Source: Bacteroidota bacterium
Lineage (GTDB): Bacteria > Bacteroidota > Bacteroidia > AKYH767-A > 2013-40CM-41-45
DNA: 64,000 nt
Direction of reading: 5' to 3'
Assembly: GCA_004295015.1 (NCBI GenBank)
Contig: SHNE01000001.1
Coordinates: forward strand, 1 to 64,000
The notes under the pieces are model-generated. The model was not told the origin of the DNA. It did no database searches and saw nothing but the letters and a program-made list of their open reading frames with translations. Of this stretch, positions 38,384-48,233 are shown piece by piece (position 1 is the first letter of the stretch; every line of letters begins with the position of its first letter). A program made the translations under genes and the position numbers.

Positions 38384-39646
38384 TTATCGGAGCTTTAAGG
38401 TGATAATGGTTAAGACAGCAAGAAATATTCCTATAATCCAAAATCTTGAAACAATTTTAGATTCGTGGTAACCTAATTTTTGATAGTGATGATGGAGCGG
38501 AGACATTTTAAATATCCGTCTTCCTTCACCGTACTTTTTCTTCGTATATTTAAAATAACTGACCTGAACTATTACGGAGAGATTCTCGATGAGAAATATT
38601 CCGCATAGAATCGGAATAAGAAGTTCTTTTCGGATGGCAATAGCGAAGGTTGCAATGATACCACCGAGTGCAAGACTCCCGGTATCACCCATAAAAACCT
38701 GTGCGGGGTATGCATTGTACCACAGAAATCCTACACACGCTCCAACGAACGCCGCTATAAAAACAACGAGCTCTCCGGCATTAGGAATGTACATGATGTT
38801 GAGATAATTGGCGAAAACTGTGTTACCGGAAACGTAGGCAAGCACACCGAGTGTTGCACCGATGATCGCCGATGTGCCTGTCGCCAAGCCGTCTATACCA
38901 TCGGTGATGTTTGCACCATTGGATACTGCTGTGATAATTAATATCACCATAGGAACGAAAATGATCCAGGACCAGCGACGATAATCATCACCAATCCATT
39001 TTATCAGGTAAGCATAGTCAAACTCATGATCCTTGATAAAGGGAATGGTAGTTATAGTGGATTTTATTGCTTTGGGTGCATACAATACATTTTCTTTAGC
39101 ACGGATATCGTCAATCACGCTTGCACTGCTACTCTGTTGCACCAGAATTTTCTCACTCGGCAGGCGTTCTTTTACAACAACGTTAGGATTGTAATAAAGT
39201 GTAAAACCGATAATGATACCAAGCCCTACTTGTCCGAGAATTTTAAATTTCCCTGCAAGACCCGCTTTATCTTTCTTGAAAACTTTTATATAATCATCCA
39301 CATAGCCAATGAAGCCAAGCCATACAGTGGTTACGATCATAATAATCACATAAACATTAAGGAGTCGTGCAAATAAAATTGTTGGGATTAATATAGCGGC
39401 CAGAATTATTAATCCACCCATGGTAGGTGTTCCCTGTTTCTCCTTTTGACCTTCCAGACCGAGTTCCCGTACTATTTCTCCAACCTGCTTCCTTTGCAGA
39501 TAGCGTATTATCTTTTTTCCCAGTAGCAGAGAAATTATCAATGATGTGATAATAGCCATGGCTGCACGAAAAGAAATATACTGAAACACACCGGTTCCGG
39601 GTATTCTCAAATCATAATGCAAATAATCGAAAAAATAATATAGCAT
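38384..39646 (-). CDS. mraY: Phospho-MurNAc-pentapeptide transferase MraY
   Basis: A 420-residue membrane enzyme making lipid I from UDP-MurNAc-pentapeptide and undecaprenyl phosphate. It has about ten transmembrane segments, the Asp motifs YVDDYIKV and [15 protein letters not shown], and [12 protein letters not shown] and PLHHHYQ near the end. It is longer than the about 360 residues of proteobacterial enzymes because of an inserted loop at about 155-230 ([18 protein letters not shown]...), which I understand to be usual in Bacteroidota. It starts one base after murE. Confidence 0.97.
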   Translation of the reverse strand: MLYYFFDYLHYDLRIPGTGVFQYISFRAAMAIITSLIISLLLGKKIIRYLQRKQVGEIVRELGLEGQKEKQGTPTMGGLIILAAILIPTILFARLLNVYVIIMIVTTVWLGFIGYVDDYIKVFKKDKAGLAGKFKILGQVGLGIIIGFTLYYNPNVVVKERLPSEKILVQQSSSASVIDDIRAKENVLYAPKAIKSTITTIPFIKDHEFDYAYLIKWIGDDYRRWSWIIFVPMVILIITAVSNGANITDGIDGLATGTSAIIGATLGVLAYVSGNTVFANYLNIMYIPNAGELVVFIAAFVGACVGFLWYNAYPAQVFMGDTGSLALGGIIATFAIAIRKELLIPILCGIFLIENLSVIVQVSYFKYTKKKYGEGRRIFKMSPLHHHYQKLGYHESKIVSRFWIIGIFLAVLTIITLKLR

Positions 39647-39647
39647 A

Positions 39648-41108
39648 TCAGTTAGTTGAGTTCAACATTTCATTCAACACTTGCTTATCATCGAAAGGGC
39701 TTCTCTTCCCCTTTACTTCCTGGTATTTTTCATGACCCTTGCCGGCAACCAGAATAATGTCTCCGGGCTGAGCAAGGGCAACGGCCGTTTTAATTGCTTC
39801 CTTTCTATCAATTATTGAAAGCGTTTTTCTTGTCTCAGCAGGTGGAACGCCTTTTTCCATTTGCTGAATTATGACGGCCGGATCTTCAGATCGGGGATTA
39901 TCCGATGTAAGAATTACACGATCACTAAGCTCACATGCAATCTTTGCCATAAGAGGACGCTTTGCCGCATCCCGGTCACCACCACATCCAACTATTGTGA
40001 TGACGCGGCCTTTGCCAAGACTCACATCCTGAATAGTTCTGAGTACATTCTGCAAAGCATCCGGAGTGTGCGCGTAGTCTACAACGCCAACAACTTTTTG
40101 AGATGAAGTCACGAAATCAAAACGGCCTTCGACAGCATTTAAGGTGCTGAGGACTGTGAGCACTTTCATTTTTTCTTCGCCAAGTAATACGGCAGTTGAA
40201 TAGGCGGCCGTAAGATTGTAGGCATTAAAACTTCCGATGAGTCTGCAATGCACTTCATGCCCATCGATATTTAAAAGAAGACCTGTAAAACTATTTTCAA
40301 GTAACTTACACTTATAGTCAGTCATGGACTGAAGCCCGTAACTGTACTTTCGTGCTTTGGTATTCTGAAGCATGACAGAACCGTTCTTGTCATCCAGGTT
40401 ACTCAATGCGAATGCTTCCGACGACAAGTGATCGAAGAATGACTTTTTAGCTTTGATATACTCTTCAAATGTTTTGTGGTAATCCAGATGATCATGCGTG
40501 ATATTGGTGAAGACAGCGCCTTTAAAAACCAATCCGAAAATTCTCTTCTGTACAACAGCATGAGAACTGACTTCCATAAAACAATGTGTACAACCTTCTT
40601 CCACCATTGCAGAGAGAAGAGCATTCATTTGCAAAGGATCAGGAGTTGTATGGGTCGCAGGAATAACCTGATCGTTGATCTGATTCTTGACAGTGGACAA
40701 CAAGCCAACAGAATAACCCAGTGAACGGAAAAGTTGGTATAACAATGTAGCTGTTGTGGTTTTCCCGTTTGTACCGGTGACACCTACTAACTTTATCTTT
40801 TCTGATGGAGAGTCATAATAATTAGCTGCGACTTGTCCAAGGGCACTTGCGCTGTCGGAAACGCGGACGTAAGTCACACCGTCCTTAATTTCTGCAGGAA
40901 ATTTTTCACAAACGATAGCTATAGCACCCTGGTCAATTACTTTTTCTATGAAGGCATGTCCATCTGACTGAGTTCCTTTGACCGCGATGAACAGACTGCC
41001 TTCACGGGCTTTACGCGAATCAAAACACACCTCAGTAATACCTACATCGGTAGGGCCTGAGATATCGAGAATACCCGTTTTATAAATGATGTCTTTCAGC
41101 AACTTCAT
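39648..41108 (-). CDS. murE: UDP-MurNAc-L-Ala-D-Glu--diamino acid ligase MurE
   Basis: A 486-residue Mur ligase adding the third stem-peptide residue. The ATP loop is [17 protein letters not shown], followed by THDHLDYH and [12 protein letters not shown]. The substrate motif near the C-terminus reads [10 protein letters not shown] (the DNPR form), which selects meso-diaminopimelate rather than lysine. murF does not follow it; the next gene is mraY. Confidence 0.96.
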   Translation of the reverse strand: MKLLKDIIYKTGILDISGPTDVGITEVCFDSRKAREGSLFIAVKGTQSDGHAFIEKVIDQGAIAIVCEKFPAEIKDGVTYVRVSDSASALGQVAANYYDSPSEKIKLVGVTGTNGKTTTATLLYQLFRSLGYSVGLLSTVKNQINDQVIPATHTTPDPLQMNALLSAMVEEGCTHCFMEVSSHAVVQKRIFGLVFKGAVFTNITHDHLDYHKTFEEYIKAKKSFFDHLSSEAFALSNLDDKNGSVMLQNTKARKYSYGLQSMTDYKCKLLENSFTGLLLNIDGHEVHCRLIGSFNAYNLTAAYSTAVLLGEEKMKVLTVLSTLNAVEGRFDFVTSSQKVVGVVDYAHTPDALQNVLRTIQDVSLGKGRVITIVGCGGDRDAAKRPLMAKIACELSDRVILTSDNPRSEDPAVIIQQMEKGVPPAETRKTLSIIDRKEAIKTAVALAQPGDIILVAGKGHEKYQEVKGKRSPFDDKQVLNEMLNSTN

Positions 41109-41110
41109 AA

Positions 41111-43219
41111 TTACCCAAGTTCTATCATTATCACATCCCCCTTCATCAGTCGGCTACCTGCATTGATTGACTGATGTGTAACGACACCTTTTCCACTTAC
41201 TTTCACTCTCAATCCTGAATTCTCCAGCAAATACAAAGCGTCTTTAGCTCCCATTCCCAAAACATTTGGAACAGTCCCTTTTTGAACTTTTCTTTCCTGT
41301 AAAACAATTTTTTCATTCTTCAAACTGGCTGAAACCCATGCAGCATCATTGTTAGATGATTCGACAGGGTGTTTAAGTTTGGCCAGGATTTTCCGAATAT
41401 CTTTTTGTTGTCCAACCAATGCAAGAGGGAGGGAATTTTCAATGGTGTCTTCCACCACTTCATCATGCTGTAATTCAAAATGATTTGAAAAAACTTTATC
41501 GGCGATCTCTTTGAAGATGGGAGCAGCAACAGCACCGCCATAGTAGAAATCATTAGAAGGAGCATAGACAACCACGATGCAGGAATACTTTGGCCTATCT
41601 GCAGGAAAGTAACCGACGAAAGATGCCTGGTACGACCGATGATTTACATCATAACCATACTTAGGTTTACTGATTTGTGCTGTTCCGGTTTTGCCGGCAA
41701 TTTTATAGGGAGATTTATTCAGGGAAGAAGCAGTTCCATTTTCTACCACGCCCTCCAACATCGTTCGGATTTTTTGAATTGCTTCAGGCCTGGCGATTGA
41801 ATCACGAATGACTTCAGTTCCGAATTCCTTAACCAGTTTTCCATGGTATCGTAATTCTTTAACAAGTCGAGGGCGAACCATTCGACCGTTGTTTGCAATA
41901 GCGTTATAAAAAGCAAGCATTTGCAATGGCGTAAGTTTCGACTCATAGCCTATCGATATCCATGGAATTGATACACGGGTATTAAAATCTTTATCTGTAG
42001 TAGATTTAATGCGCGGCTTACCTTCACCACTGATCTCAAGCCCCAGTGGTTTTCCCAATCCGAAAGAATGGAGTTTTTCCAAAAAAGCTTCGGGTCTTTT
42101 AGCGTAATGCTGACTGATAATTCGTGATATCCCAACATTTGAGGAAGTTTCAAAAGCCTGTGCAACTGATAAGCGACTAGCTTTCGGCGGATGCGAATCT
42201 TTCATCCATTGACCAAAGTAATTATAGCTTCCGTTTCCGACAGCAACGGTATCATCGGGTTCAACTAATCCATCATCAAGCGCAACCAGTAAGGAAGCCA
42301 TTTTAAAAGTTGATCCCGGTTCGGAAGCTTCTCCTATGGCAAAATTGTATGTCTCATCATAATTTCCGGAAGGTGTTTTAGAAAGGTTGGCAATTGCCTT
42401 TATCTCCCCTGTTTCAACTTCCATTAATATAGCACAGCCATGATCTGCATTATGAAATCGCAAATGTTGCTCCAAAGATTGTTCTGCTACATCCTGAATA
42501 TTAATATCCAGAGTTGAAATGAGGTCATTGCCGTCTTTAGGTTCAATTTCTGCTTTATCTCTTACAGGCATCCAGACATTGCCGGATAATCTCTGCATCA
42601 ATCTTTTTCCATTTGTCCCTTTTAACTGATCATTATAAGCCGCCTCAATTCCTACAGGTTTCACATCACGCAATGTTCCTATAGTTCGTGCGGCTAATTT
42701 TTGAAATGAAAGTTCACGGACATTCCGTTGGTCAATCATGATGCCACCCTTATTTCTACCGAGACGAAAAATGGGGAAGCTCTTTAAGGTTTGAAGTTCG
42801 CTATAACTAATTCCACGTTTAATAAGAAAATAACGGTCACGCTCTGCATAAGCTGTTTTCAATTCCCGCTTGTAATCCGCCTTGGTCTTGTCTTTGAATA
42901 AAGCAGAAAGCCTGTATGCCAATGAATCCAGGCCTTTATCAAAGGTTTCTTTACTCAAACCATCAGCACGGGTATCGATCCGAATATCATATACAGGTAC
43001 AGATGTAGCCAGAGGGCTATTGCCATCATCGGCATAAATATTTCCCCGGGAAGCTTCGATAGGAATAAATTTTATCGTCTTATCCGCAGCTAGCTTTTTC
43101 CATTTATCACCTTCAACAAATTGGATGCGGAATATCTGCACGATAATCGCGAGGCCCATAATGCACATTAAGAGGAAGGATAGGTGAATCCTCCACATGA
43201 TATCATTCTTGATTTTCAT
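41111..43219 (-). CDS. ftsI: Septal transpeptidase FtsI (class B PBP) with C-terminal PASTA domain
   Basis: A 702-residue class B penicillin-binding protein that cross-links septal peptidoglycan with FtsW. One transmembrane segment (about residues 10-30), a pedestal domain, then the transpeptidase domain with active-site STFK at about 303-306, SSN in FETSSNVGIS and KTGT in AGKTGTAQ. The last about 60 residues (VPNVLGMGAKDALYLLENSGLRV) are one PASTA domain, a muropeptide or lipid II binding module better known from Gram-positive PBPs and SpoVD. Sixteen bases after ftsL. Confidence 0.96.
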   Translation of the reverse strand: MKIKNDIMWRIHLSFLLMCIMGLAIIVQIFRIQFVEGDKWKKLAADKTIKFIPIEASRGNIYADDGNSPLATSVPVYDIRIDTRADGLSKETFDKGLDSLAYRLSALFKDKTKADYKRELKTAYAERDRYFLIKRGISYSELQTLKSFPIFRLGRNKGGIMIDQRNVRELSFQKLAARTIGTLRDVKPVGIEAAYNDQLKGTNGKRLMQRLSGNVWMPVRDKAEIEPKDGNDLISTLDINIQDVAEQSLEQHLRFHNADHGCAILMEVETGEIKAIANLSKTPSGNYDETYNFAIGEASEPGSTFKMASLLVALDDGLVEPDDTVAVGNGSYNYFGQWMKDSHPPKASRLSVAQAFETSSNVGISRIISQHYAKRPEAFLEKLHSFGLGKPLGLEISGEGKPRIKSTTDKDFNTRVSIPWISIGYESKLTPLQMLAFYNAIANNGRMVRPRLVKELRYHGKLVKEFGTEVIRDSIARPEAIQKIRTMLEGVVENGTASSLNKSPYKIAGKTGTAQISKPKYGYDVNHRSYQASFVGYFPADRPKYSCIVVVYAPSNDFYYGGAVAAPIFKEIADKVFSNHFELQHDEVVEDTIENSLPLALVGQQKDIRKILAKLKHPVESSNNDAAWVSASLKNEKIVLQERKVQKGTVPNVLGMGAKDALYLLENSGLRVKVSGKGVVTHQSINAGSRLMKGDVIMIELG

Positions 43220-43235
43220 GCTCCGGCTTGTGTTT

Positions 43236-43649
43236 TCACTTTTTATTTTTCTTAGCTTTTTCTTTGTGAATAAGAAACGGCGGCTCAGTGCTTTCTTTGA
43301 TTTCCATTTCCTCCAGAGACTTAGCGACAGAGGACTGCTTTTTATCCGATATCAATGCCGACTGCACAGAAATATGCTCTGCTTTCTTCTCCTTTAATTC
43401 AGTCTTTGTTTTATTGATATCCCTTACAATACGTTCAGCGTAGTAGCTATTTGCTATATACCCGATGATCATCACGGTAACAAAAAGTATAAAGGGCATT
43501 GCTCTAACAATCTGGTTACGGTCAAAAACTCCAAAAATGTTAATGAAGCGAATAAGCTTTCGGGTTCCGGCAATATTTTTCTTTTTCGGCTTAGGGGCTA
43601 TTGGCTCCTCCTCTGCTTCTTCCTTCTTTTTCAGTTTGTTCTTGCTCAT
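43236..43649 (-). CDS. ftsL: FtsL-like division protein
   Basis: A 137-residue bitopic protein: a Lys/Glu-rich cytoplasmic start, one transmembrane segment (about residues 49-68) and a short coiled coil (AERIVRDINKTKTELKEKKAEH). This build and its place between rsmH and ftsI identify it as the Bacteroidota FtsL equivalent, which links FtsQ to FtsWI; sequence alone would be weak evidence. Its ATG overlaps the rsmH stop by four bases (ATGA). Confidence 0.85.
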   Translation of the reverse strand: MSKNKLKKKEEAEEEPIAPKPKKKNIAGTRKLIRFINIFGVFDRNQIVRAMPFILFVTVMIIGYIANSYYAERIVRDINKTKTELKEKKAEHISVQSALISDKKQSSVAKSLEEMEIKESTEPPFLIHKEKAKKNKK

Positions 43650-44560
43650 GACTTATTCCTTTCTGCAATCCTCAACTTTGCACTTCTTGATCGCGGGTTG
43701 CTCTGAATCTCTGATTCATCTGCTGTGACAGGTTTTTTATTTACGGCAGAGAAAGCCACGTCCGGAATATTTCCGAAAAGATCTTTTTCTACTTCCCCTT
43801 CAAACTTCCCTTTAGCAATAAAATTTTTAACAATCCGATCTTCCAGAGAATGATAAGTGATGACAGACAGCCGCCCACCCGGTTTAATGGAAGGAATACA
43901 CTGAACGAGCAATTCTTTCAGCGAACCCAGTTCATCGTTCACTTCAATTCTCAATGCTTGAAAAACTTTTGCATAATACTGAGACTCATGCAATCGATCC
44001 GCCAGAGGCGCCATTATCTTTTTAAGATCATCAATTTCATTCACGGGATTCGACGATCTTGCTTCAACTATTTTTCGGGCAAGCGTTTTCGAATTAAAAA
44101 CCTCCCCGTACTCGGAGAACACTCTCACCAAATCAAGCTCAGAATAATTATTTAAAATAGAGGCGGCCGTTAATTCGGCTTCACGGCTCATGCGCATATC
44201 TAATGCTGCATTAAACCGAATAGAGAAGCCACGTTCAGCTTCATCAATTTGATGAGAAGATATTCCAAGGTCAGCTAACACACCGTCTACAGGAAACATA
44301 GCATAGTAGCGGAGAAAGTGATACATGTAACGGTAGTTGTGACGAACATGAATGCAGCGTTGATCATCGCTCGCATTAGCCAGCGCATCCTGATCCTGAT
44401 CGATCACAAGCAATTTTCCCTTCTTACCCAGCCTGCTGAGTATTTCCTTTGAATGCCCGCCTCCACCGTATGTTGCATCAACATACAGGCCATCCTCTTT
44501 AATATTTAGTGCATCGACGCTCTCCTTCAAGAGCACCGGCTCATGATATGTCGTCATCAT
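43646..44560 (-). CDS. rsmH: 16S rRNA (cytosine-1402-N4)-methyltransferase RsmH
   Basis: A 304-residue SAM-dependent methyltransferase modifying C1402 in the decoding centre of 16S rRNA. It has YHEPVLLKESVDALNI, the SAM loop YVDATYGGGGHSKEIL, DGVLADLGISSHQID and a C-terminal YHSLEDRIVKNF. The start may be the first or second ATG (44560 or 44557); both fall inside the mraZ end. Usual second gene of the cluster. Confidence 0.97.
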   Translation of the reverse strand: MMTTYHEPVLLKESVDALNIKEDGLYVDATYGGGGHSKEILSRLGKKGKLLVIDQDQDALANASDDQRCIHVRHNYRYMYHFLRYYAMFPVDGVLADLGISSHQIDEAERGFSIRFNAALDMRMSREAELTAASILNNYSELDLVRVFSEYGEVFNSKTLARKIVEARSSNPVNEIDDLKKIMAPLADRLHESQYYAKVFQALRIEVNDELGSLKELLVQCIPSIKPGGRLSVITYHSLEDRIVKNFIAKGKFEGEVEKDLFGNIPDVAFSAVNKKPVTADESEIQSNPRSRSAKLRIAERNKS

Positions 44561-45011
44561 CTTTTCTTCGTTTACCCATTACCTCTTCAGCCAGACTGGC
44601 AAAATCAGAGGACTCATCCTTCATCATACGATCGTACTCTGCTTCTGACCATACTTCAATCCGGTTCCCATAAGCGAAAAGGATAATGTCTTTTTCAATG
44701 CCGGCGAATTCAGCCAAAGATTTCGGAAGCAACAAACGATTCGTTCCGTCAAGTTCCATTTCTGTTGCACCGCGGTTAAACTTCCGAATGAACTCACGAT
44801 TCTTTTTCACATAGAGATTAAGCTCATTGACCTCTGCACTGATTTTTGTCCATTCTTTCCGGGTATAAATCACCAGGTGTTTTTCAATTCCACGATGTAT
44901 GATAAAAGACTTCTGCTCTTTCACCGGTATCTGCTTTTTCAAAGCACCCGGTAAAAGGAATCTTCCTTTTGCATCTATCGTACATGGAAATTCACCTATA
45001 AACCCTGACAT
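44541..45011 (-). CDS. mraZ: Transcriptional regulator MraZ
   Basis: A 156-residue protein with two AbrB-like SpoVT folds: GEFPCTIDAKGRFLLPGALKK and GATEMELDGTNRLLLPKSLAEFAGI. MraZ forms rings that bind repeated boxes ahead of its own operon and control the dcw cluster. I chose ATG 45011 (MSGFIGEF) rather than the frame start at 45065: it fits the family and has a strong Shine-Dalgarno (AAGGAG) a few bases upstream, rare in this window, whereas the longer frame would run across the MraZ boxes. The end overlaps rsmH by 20 bases. Confidence 0.96.
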   Translation of the reverse strand: MSGFIGEFPCTIDAKGRFLLPGALKKQIPVKEQKSFIIHRGIEKHLVIYTRKEWTKISAEVNELNLYVKKNREFIRKFNRGATEMELDGTNRLLLPKSLAEFAGIEKDIILFAYGNRIEVWSEAEYDRMMKDESSDFASLAEEVMGKRRKDDDDIS

Positions 45012-45031
45012 CCTGCTCCTTTTTCGATGCG

Positions 45032-45078
45032 CTAATGTAAAGCAATTTCTCCCACTTTTTGACACTTTTTAACACTTT
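45032..45078 (-). promoter_or_regulatory. MraZ box array and possible mraZ promoter
   Basis: On the minus strand, AAAGTG occurs three times with exact 10-base spacing (plus-strand CACTTT at 45053-45058, 45063-45068, 45073-45078), the last followed by GGAG. MraZ is known to bind such direct AAAGTG-type repeats. A -7-like TACATTAG (45039-45032) lies just downstream, so a bound MraZ ring would touch the promoter. Confidence 0.75.
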
Positions 45079-45329
45079 GTTGAAAACTTTTATAAAACCC
45101 GCGTCCAGCAAGGGTTTCAGAGGGCCGATTTGGCGGCCAAGGATTATTCTGAAATTTTATTGAAATCCGGCAGGCCTGTCCGCTTTAAGGTCTCAACAGT
45201 GAATACATGCCTGTTCATTGAAGAACTTTCTTTGAGGACTAAATGATGAACATCAAGACGTTGAATAAATGTCCTTTAAGTAAAGCCTGCACAATCTTTA
45301 TTTTTATTTACATTTGAAAAAACTATTGT
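45079..45329. other. Intergenic region between divergent mraZ and hydrolase genes
   Basis: Beyond the MraZ boxes I see a TATAAAA stretch (45091-45097) and, close to the hydrolase gene on the plus strand, TACATTTG at 45309-45316, a perfect -7 element with only a half-matching -33 (CCTG at 45286-45289, 19-base gap). No other structure is recognised. Confidence 0.45.
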
Positions 45330-46103
45330 ATGCGTTACGAGATTAAACGCGAAAATGATTTTCAGTACATCGAAGAAGGAGAGGGTCAGCCGCTCATCCT
45401 TCTGCATGGACTATTTGGTGCTCTGAGCAACTGGGTTGATGTGGTGGAAAAGTTTTCGAAATCGTATAAAGTGGTAATTCCATTGATGCCGATCTACACG
45501 CTTCCTGTATTGAATACTAATGTGAAAGCCCTGGCAGAAAACTTTCACGAGTTTGTGACTTTCAAAAAGTATAAATCACCAATCCTAATCGGGAACTCGC
45601 TGGGTGGACACGTTACCCTTGTGTATGTAAAACGCCATCCGGAAGACGTAAAGGCAATGGTACTCACCGGCAGTTCAGGTCTTTATGAAAACGCATTAGG
45701 CGGAACATTTCCCAAGCGGGAAGATTATAATTTCATTAAAACAAAGGTTGAATACACTTTTTATGATCCAAAAAATGCAACCAAGGAACTGGTTGATGAA
45801 GTGTATGAAATAGTGAACAATAAGGCCAAGCTCATTCGCATTCTTTCTTTGGCGAAATCTGCCATCAGGCATAATATGAGCGATGACTTAAAAGATATGA
45901 CATTGCCGACATGTTTAATCTGGGGTAAAGAAGATACCATTACTCCACCTGATGTAGCAATGGAATTTAATCGCCTATTACCAAATTCAGAATTAATTTG
46001 GATTGAAAAGTGTGGCCATGCGCCCATGATGGAACAATCTCAGGAATTCAACAGGGTACTGGACGAGTGGCTCAATAAGCTACTGGCAAAAGAAAAGGCA
46101 TAA
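45330..46103 (+). CDS. Alpha/beta hydrolase
   Basis: A 257-residue cytoplasmic alpha/beta-hydrolase-fold enzyme. The oxyanion segment is LLHGLFGALSNW, the nucleophile elbow GNSLGGH places Ser at residue 90, the acid is likely the Asp in WGKEDTITPP, and the His is in CGHAPMMEQ. It is an esterase or C-C hydrolase type; the substrate cannot be read from sequence. It is divergent from the dcw cluster and 56 bases ahead of engB, a pairing that could be a small operon. Confidence 0.9.
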   Translation: MRYEIKRENDFQYIEEGEGQPLILLHGLFGALSNWVDVVEKFSKSYKVVIPLMPIYTLPVLNTNVKALAENFHEFVTFKKYKSPILIGNSLGGHVTLVYVKRHPEDVKAMVLTGSSGLYENALGGTFPKREDYNFIKTKVEYTFYDPKNATKELVDEVYEIVNNKAKLIRILSLAKSAIRHNMSDDLKDMTLPTCLIWGKEDTITPPDVAMEFNRLLPNSELIWIEKCGHAPMMEQSQEFNRVLDEWLNKLLAKEKA

Positions 46104-46159
46104 TTAATTTAAGCCTTTGGGATTATTAACTCCCATTACAACAAATTTATACTTTCAGA

Positions 46160-46792
46160 ATGGACATTAAAGAAGCAGAGTTTGTAATCAGCCAAACTGA
46201 CTATACAAAATGTCCGGCACCGGTTTTTCCTGAATATGCATTTATTGGAAGAAGTAATGTTGGAAAGTCTTCTTTGATCAATATGCTTACCAACAGAAAA
46301 GGTCTTGCAAAAACTTCTGCCACTCCGGGTAAAACACAATTGATTAATCACTTTTTCATCAATGAACAATGGTATCTCGTTGACTTGCCCGGATATGGAT
46401 ATGCACGAGTTTCAAAGGCAAACAAATCGACCTGGGATAAAATGATTCGTGATTATTTAAAATTCCGGACGAATCTCATGTATGTTTTTGTATTAATTGA
46501 TGTACGATTAAGTGCCCAAAAAAATGATCTTGAGTTTATTCACTGGCTTGGAGAAAATGAAATTCCTTTTGTTCTTGTATTTACGAAAGCCGATAAACTA
46601 TCTGCAGAACAGGTGAATTTATCAGTCGAAAAATACCGTAAAAAACTCAGTGAAACCTGGGAAGAATTGATGCCTATGTTTGTGAGTTCCGCCGAAAAAA
46701 AACGCGGGCGGGAAGAAATTCTGGAATTCATTGAGAAGACGAAGACAGAATTCAAAGCACCCGCAAACATCAAGAAGAAAAACCCATTATAA
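46160..46792 (+). CDS. engB: Ribosome biogenesis GTP-binding protein EngB (YsxC/YihA)
   Basis: A 210-residue TrmE-Era-family GTPase needed for 50S assembly and cell cycle progress. The P-loop GRSNVGKSS is at residues 30-38, with the switch [20 protein letters not shown] and TKADKLS. The Lys-rich C-terminus is typical. Its last six bases overlap the end of the convergent gldC. Confidence 0.97.
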   Translation: MDIKEAEFVISQTDYTKCPAPVFPEYAFIGRSNVGKSSLINMLTNRKGLAKTSATPGKTQLINHFFINEQWYLVDLPGYGYARVSKANKSTWDKMIRDYLKFRTNLMYVFVLIDVRLSAQKNDLEFIHWLGENEIPFVLVFTKADKLSAEQVNLSVEKYRKKLSETWEELMPMFVSSAEKKRGREEILEFIEKTKTEFKAPANIKKKNPL

Positions 46793-47128
46793 TTTAGTGC
46801 TCTCCAGAATTCCAGCTTTCTTACCAAATTCCGTAGCGAATTTTTTTATTTCTGAAGAAAGCTCTACATCGTTTGTAGCTCTCTGATAAGTATCAGCGAG
46901 GGTAAAAAAGTTCTCGTAGAAAAATCGCTTCATATCGTCGACCAACATGTCCTTGGTCCACAAATCGATTCGAAGCGTCGTATTTTCATTTGGATCCCAA
47001 ATTGTCAATAAGGTAGCATTGCAAACTTTGGTTCCCTCCATCCCGCTATCACTTGCCTCCCATTCCAGTTTTACAGGAACTTTCTCTTCGTCAAGGGATA
47101 CTGTAAATTTTATCTCCGATTGTTTCAT
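46787..47128 (-). CDS. gldC: Gliding motility protein GldC
   Basis: A 113-residue soluble protein of the GldC family ([53 protein letters not shown]). GldC has no known biochemical activity; in flavobacteria it is encoded with gldB and supports gliding. Here it follows gldB after 37 bases on the same strand. It is widespread in Bacteroidota, including species not known to glide. Confidence 0.93.
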   Translation of the reverse strand: MKQSEIKFTVSLDEEKVPVKLEWEASDSGMEGTKVCNATLLTIWDPNENTTLRIDLWTKDMLVDDMKRFFYENFFTLADTYQRATNDVELSSEIKKFATEFGKKAGILESTKL

Positions 47129-47165
47129 TTCGATTTGTTGACTTTAATTATTTAATTCTATATGA

Positions 47166-48206
47166 TTATTTGGAAGGTTTATATTTTGATTGTTGAAATA
47201 CCTTCATGAGATCCTTTTCTTCCATCAAGGTCTTAATGGAGACATCCTTGTGCTTATTCAGGTATGATTTAACTATCATCCATCCGGCAAATTTACCAAT
47301 ATTTCCCGGAGATTCCTGTGGAAAACCATTGGTTGTTGGGCCATCGTTTACGTATTTCTGAAGCAAATTGGGATCATCACTGAAAAGCAATTTATTTTCT
47401 ATGAAGAAGGACCATATTTTTGACTCGTTCGATTTACACCATTCCAGCTGTGAAAGACTGTAACCGGATTTTAATGTGTCATGCACATCCGGAAGGATTT
47501 CGTCCAATGCGCACAAAACACGCCCCTGGCTGACCATCATATCAACCATTTTTGCTCTTGATTCATCTATCGCATAGTCACTTTCAAGCCAACCTTTCAT
47601 GGCATCCGAAACAATGTACTCCTTGCTCATCTTCCTTCGAAGGAATAAAGGAAGCGGTGGCTCCAGTGTAAAATAATATTTATTGTCTTGCCCCATATAC
47701 ATGTCAAGTCCAATTCCCAGATTAGCAGAATCGACAACAATCGGGTAAGAGAAAACTGAAAGCAGAGTGACTATGTTCGGAATGCTATTCTCCGGAAACA
47801 ATTCTGCATAACGAGAGAAGGCCTTTTCAAGTCCCATTTGCTCTTCCTTAAAATCAGGAAAGCGCTTATAGCACTCGTTGTAAACAGCACGAAAGTTGGT
47901 ATCAGAAACGAAAGTGATAAAATTCTGATTCATCTGCACTGAATCCCTTGAACCAAGCCGTGTAATTTGAAAGGCAAAGAGATCAAAAAAGGAACCATAC
48001 TTATCCTTCAGAAGCTCTAAGCCTTCAGGCATTTGCTCCGGTTTGATTTCAAACAAATCTTGTTCAAAGCGAAATAGCTTCAGATGATACTCTTTGCTAT
48101 CCTCAGGAAGCTTGTTCTTATCCTGAACGCAAGAAGTAATCAACACCGACATGTACAAAAACATGATGAGCCTTAAGGGCATTGCTGCGAAAATTTTCTG
48201 TAACAT
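47166..48206 (-). CDS. gldB: Gliding motility lipoprotein GldB
   Basis: A 346-residue lipoprotein. A short signal (MPLRLIMFLYMSVLITSC) ends in a lipobox; the body (LKLFRFEQDLFEI, FDLFAFQITRLG, IPNIVTLLSVFSYP, FVNDGP-type end and PGNIGKFAGWMIVKSYL) matches GldB. The role is unknown but needed for gliding and linked to the T9SS in flavobacteria. Starts at 48206 or 48221 are possible, and the frame reaches 48314; I favour 48206 because a -7-like CATCTTTG on the minus strand (48233-48226) would place the transcript start near 48221. Only 24 bases separate it from the divergent barrel gene. Confidence 0.9.
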   Translation of the reverse strand: MLQKIFAAMPLRLIMFLYMSVLITSCVQDKNKLPEDSKEYHLKLFRFEQDLFEIKPEQMPEGLELLKDKYGSFFDLFAFQITRLGSRDSVQMNQNFITFVSDTNFRAVYNECYKRFPDFKEEQMGLEKAFSRYAELFPENSIPNIVTLLSVFSYPIVVDSANLGIGLDMYMGQDNKYYFTLEPPLPLFLRRKMSKEYIVSDAMKGWLESDYAIDESRAKMVDMMVSQGRVLCALDEILPDVHDTLKSGYSLSQLEWCKSNESKIWSFFIENKLLFSDDPNLLQKYVNDGPTTNGFPQESPGNIGKFAGWMIVKSYLNKHKDVSIKTLMEEKDLMKVFQQSKYKPSK

Positions 48207-48225
48207 TGTAATTCTAAACATAACG

Positions 48226-48233
48226 CAAAGATG
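48226..48233 (-). promoter_or_regulatory. Possible gldB -7 element overlapping the divergent start codon
   Basis: CATCTTTG on the minus strand differs by one base from TAnnTTTG. It includes the ATG (48231-48233) of the divergent outer membrane gene. No clear -33 partner was seen. Confidence 0.35.
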
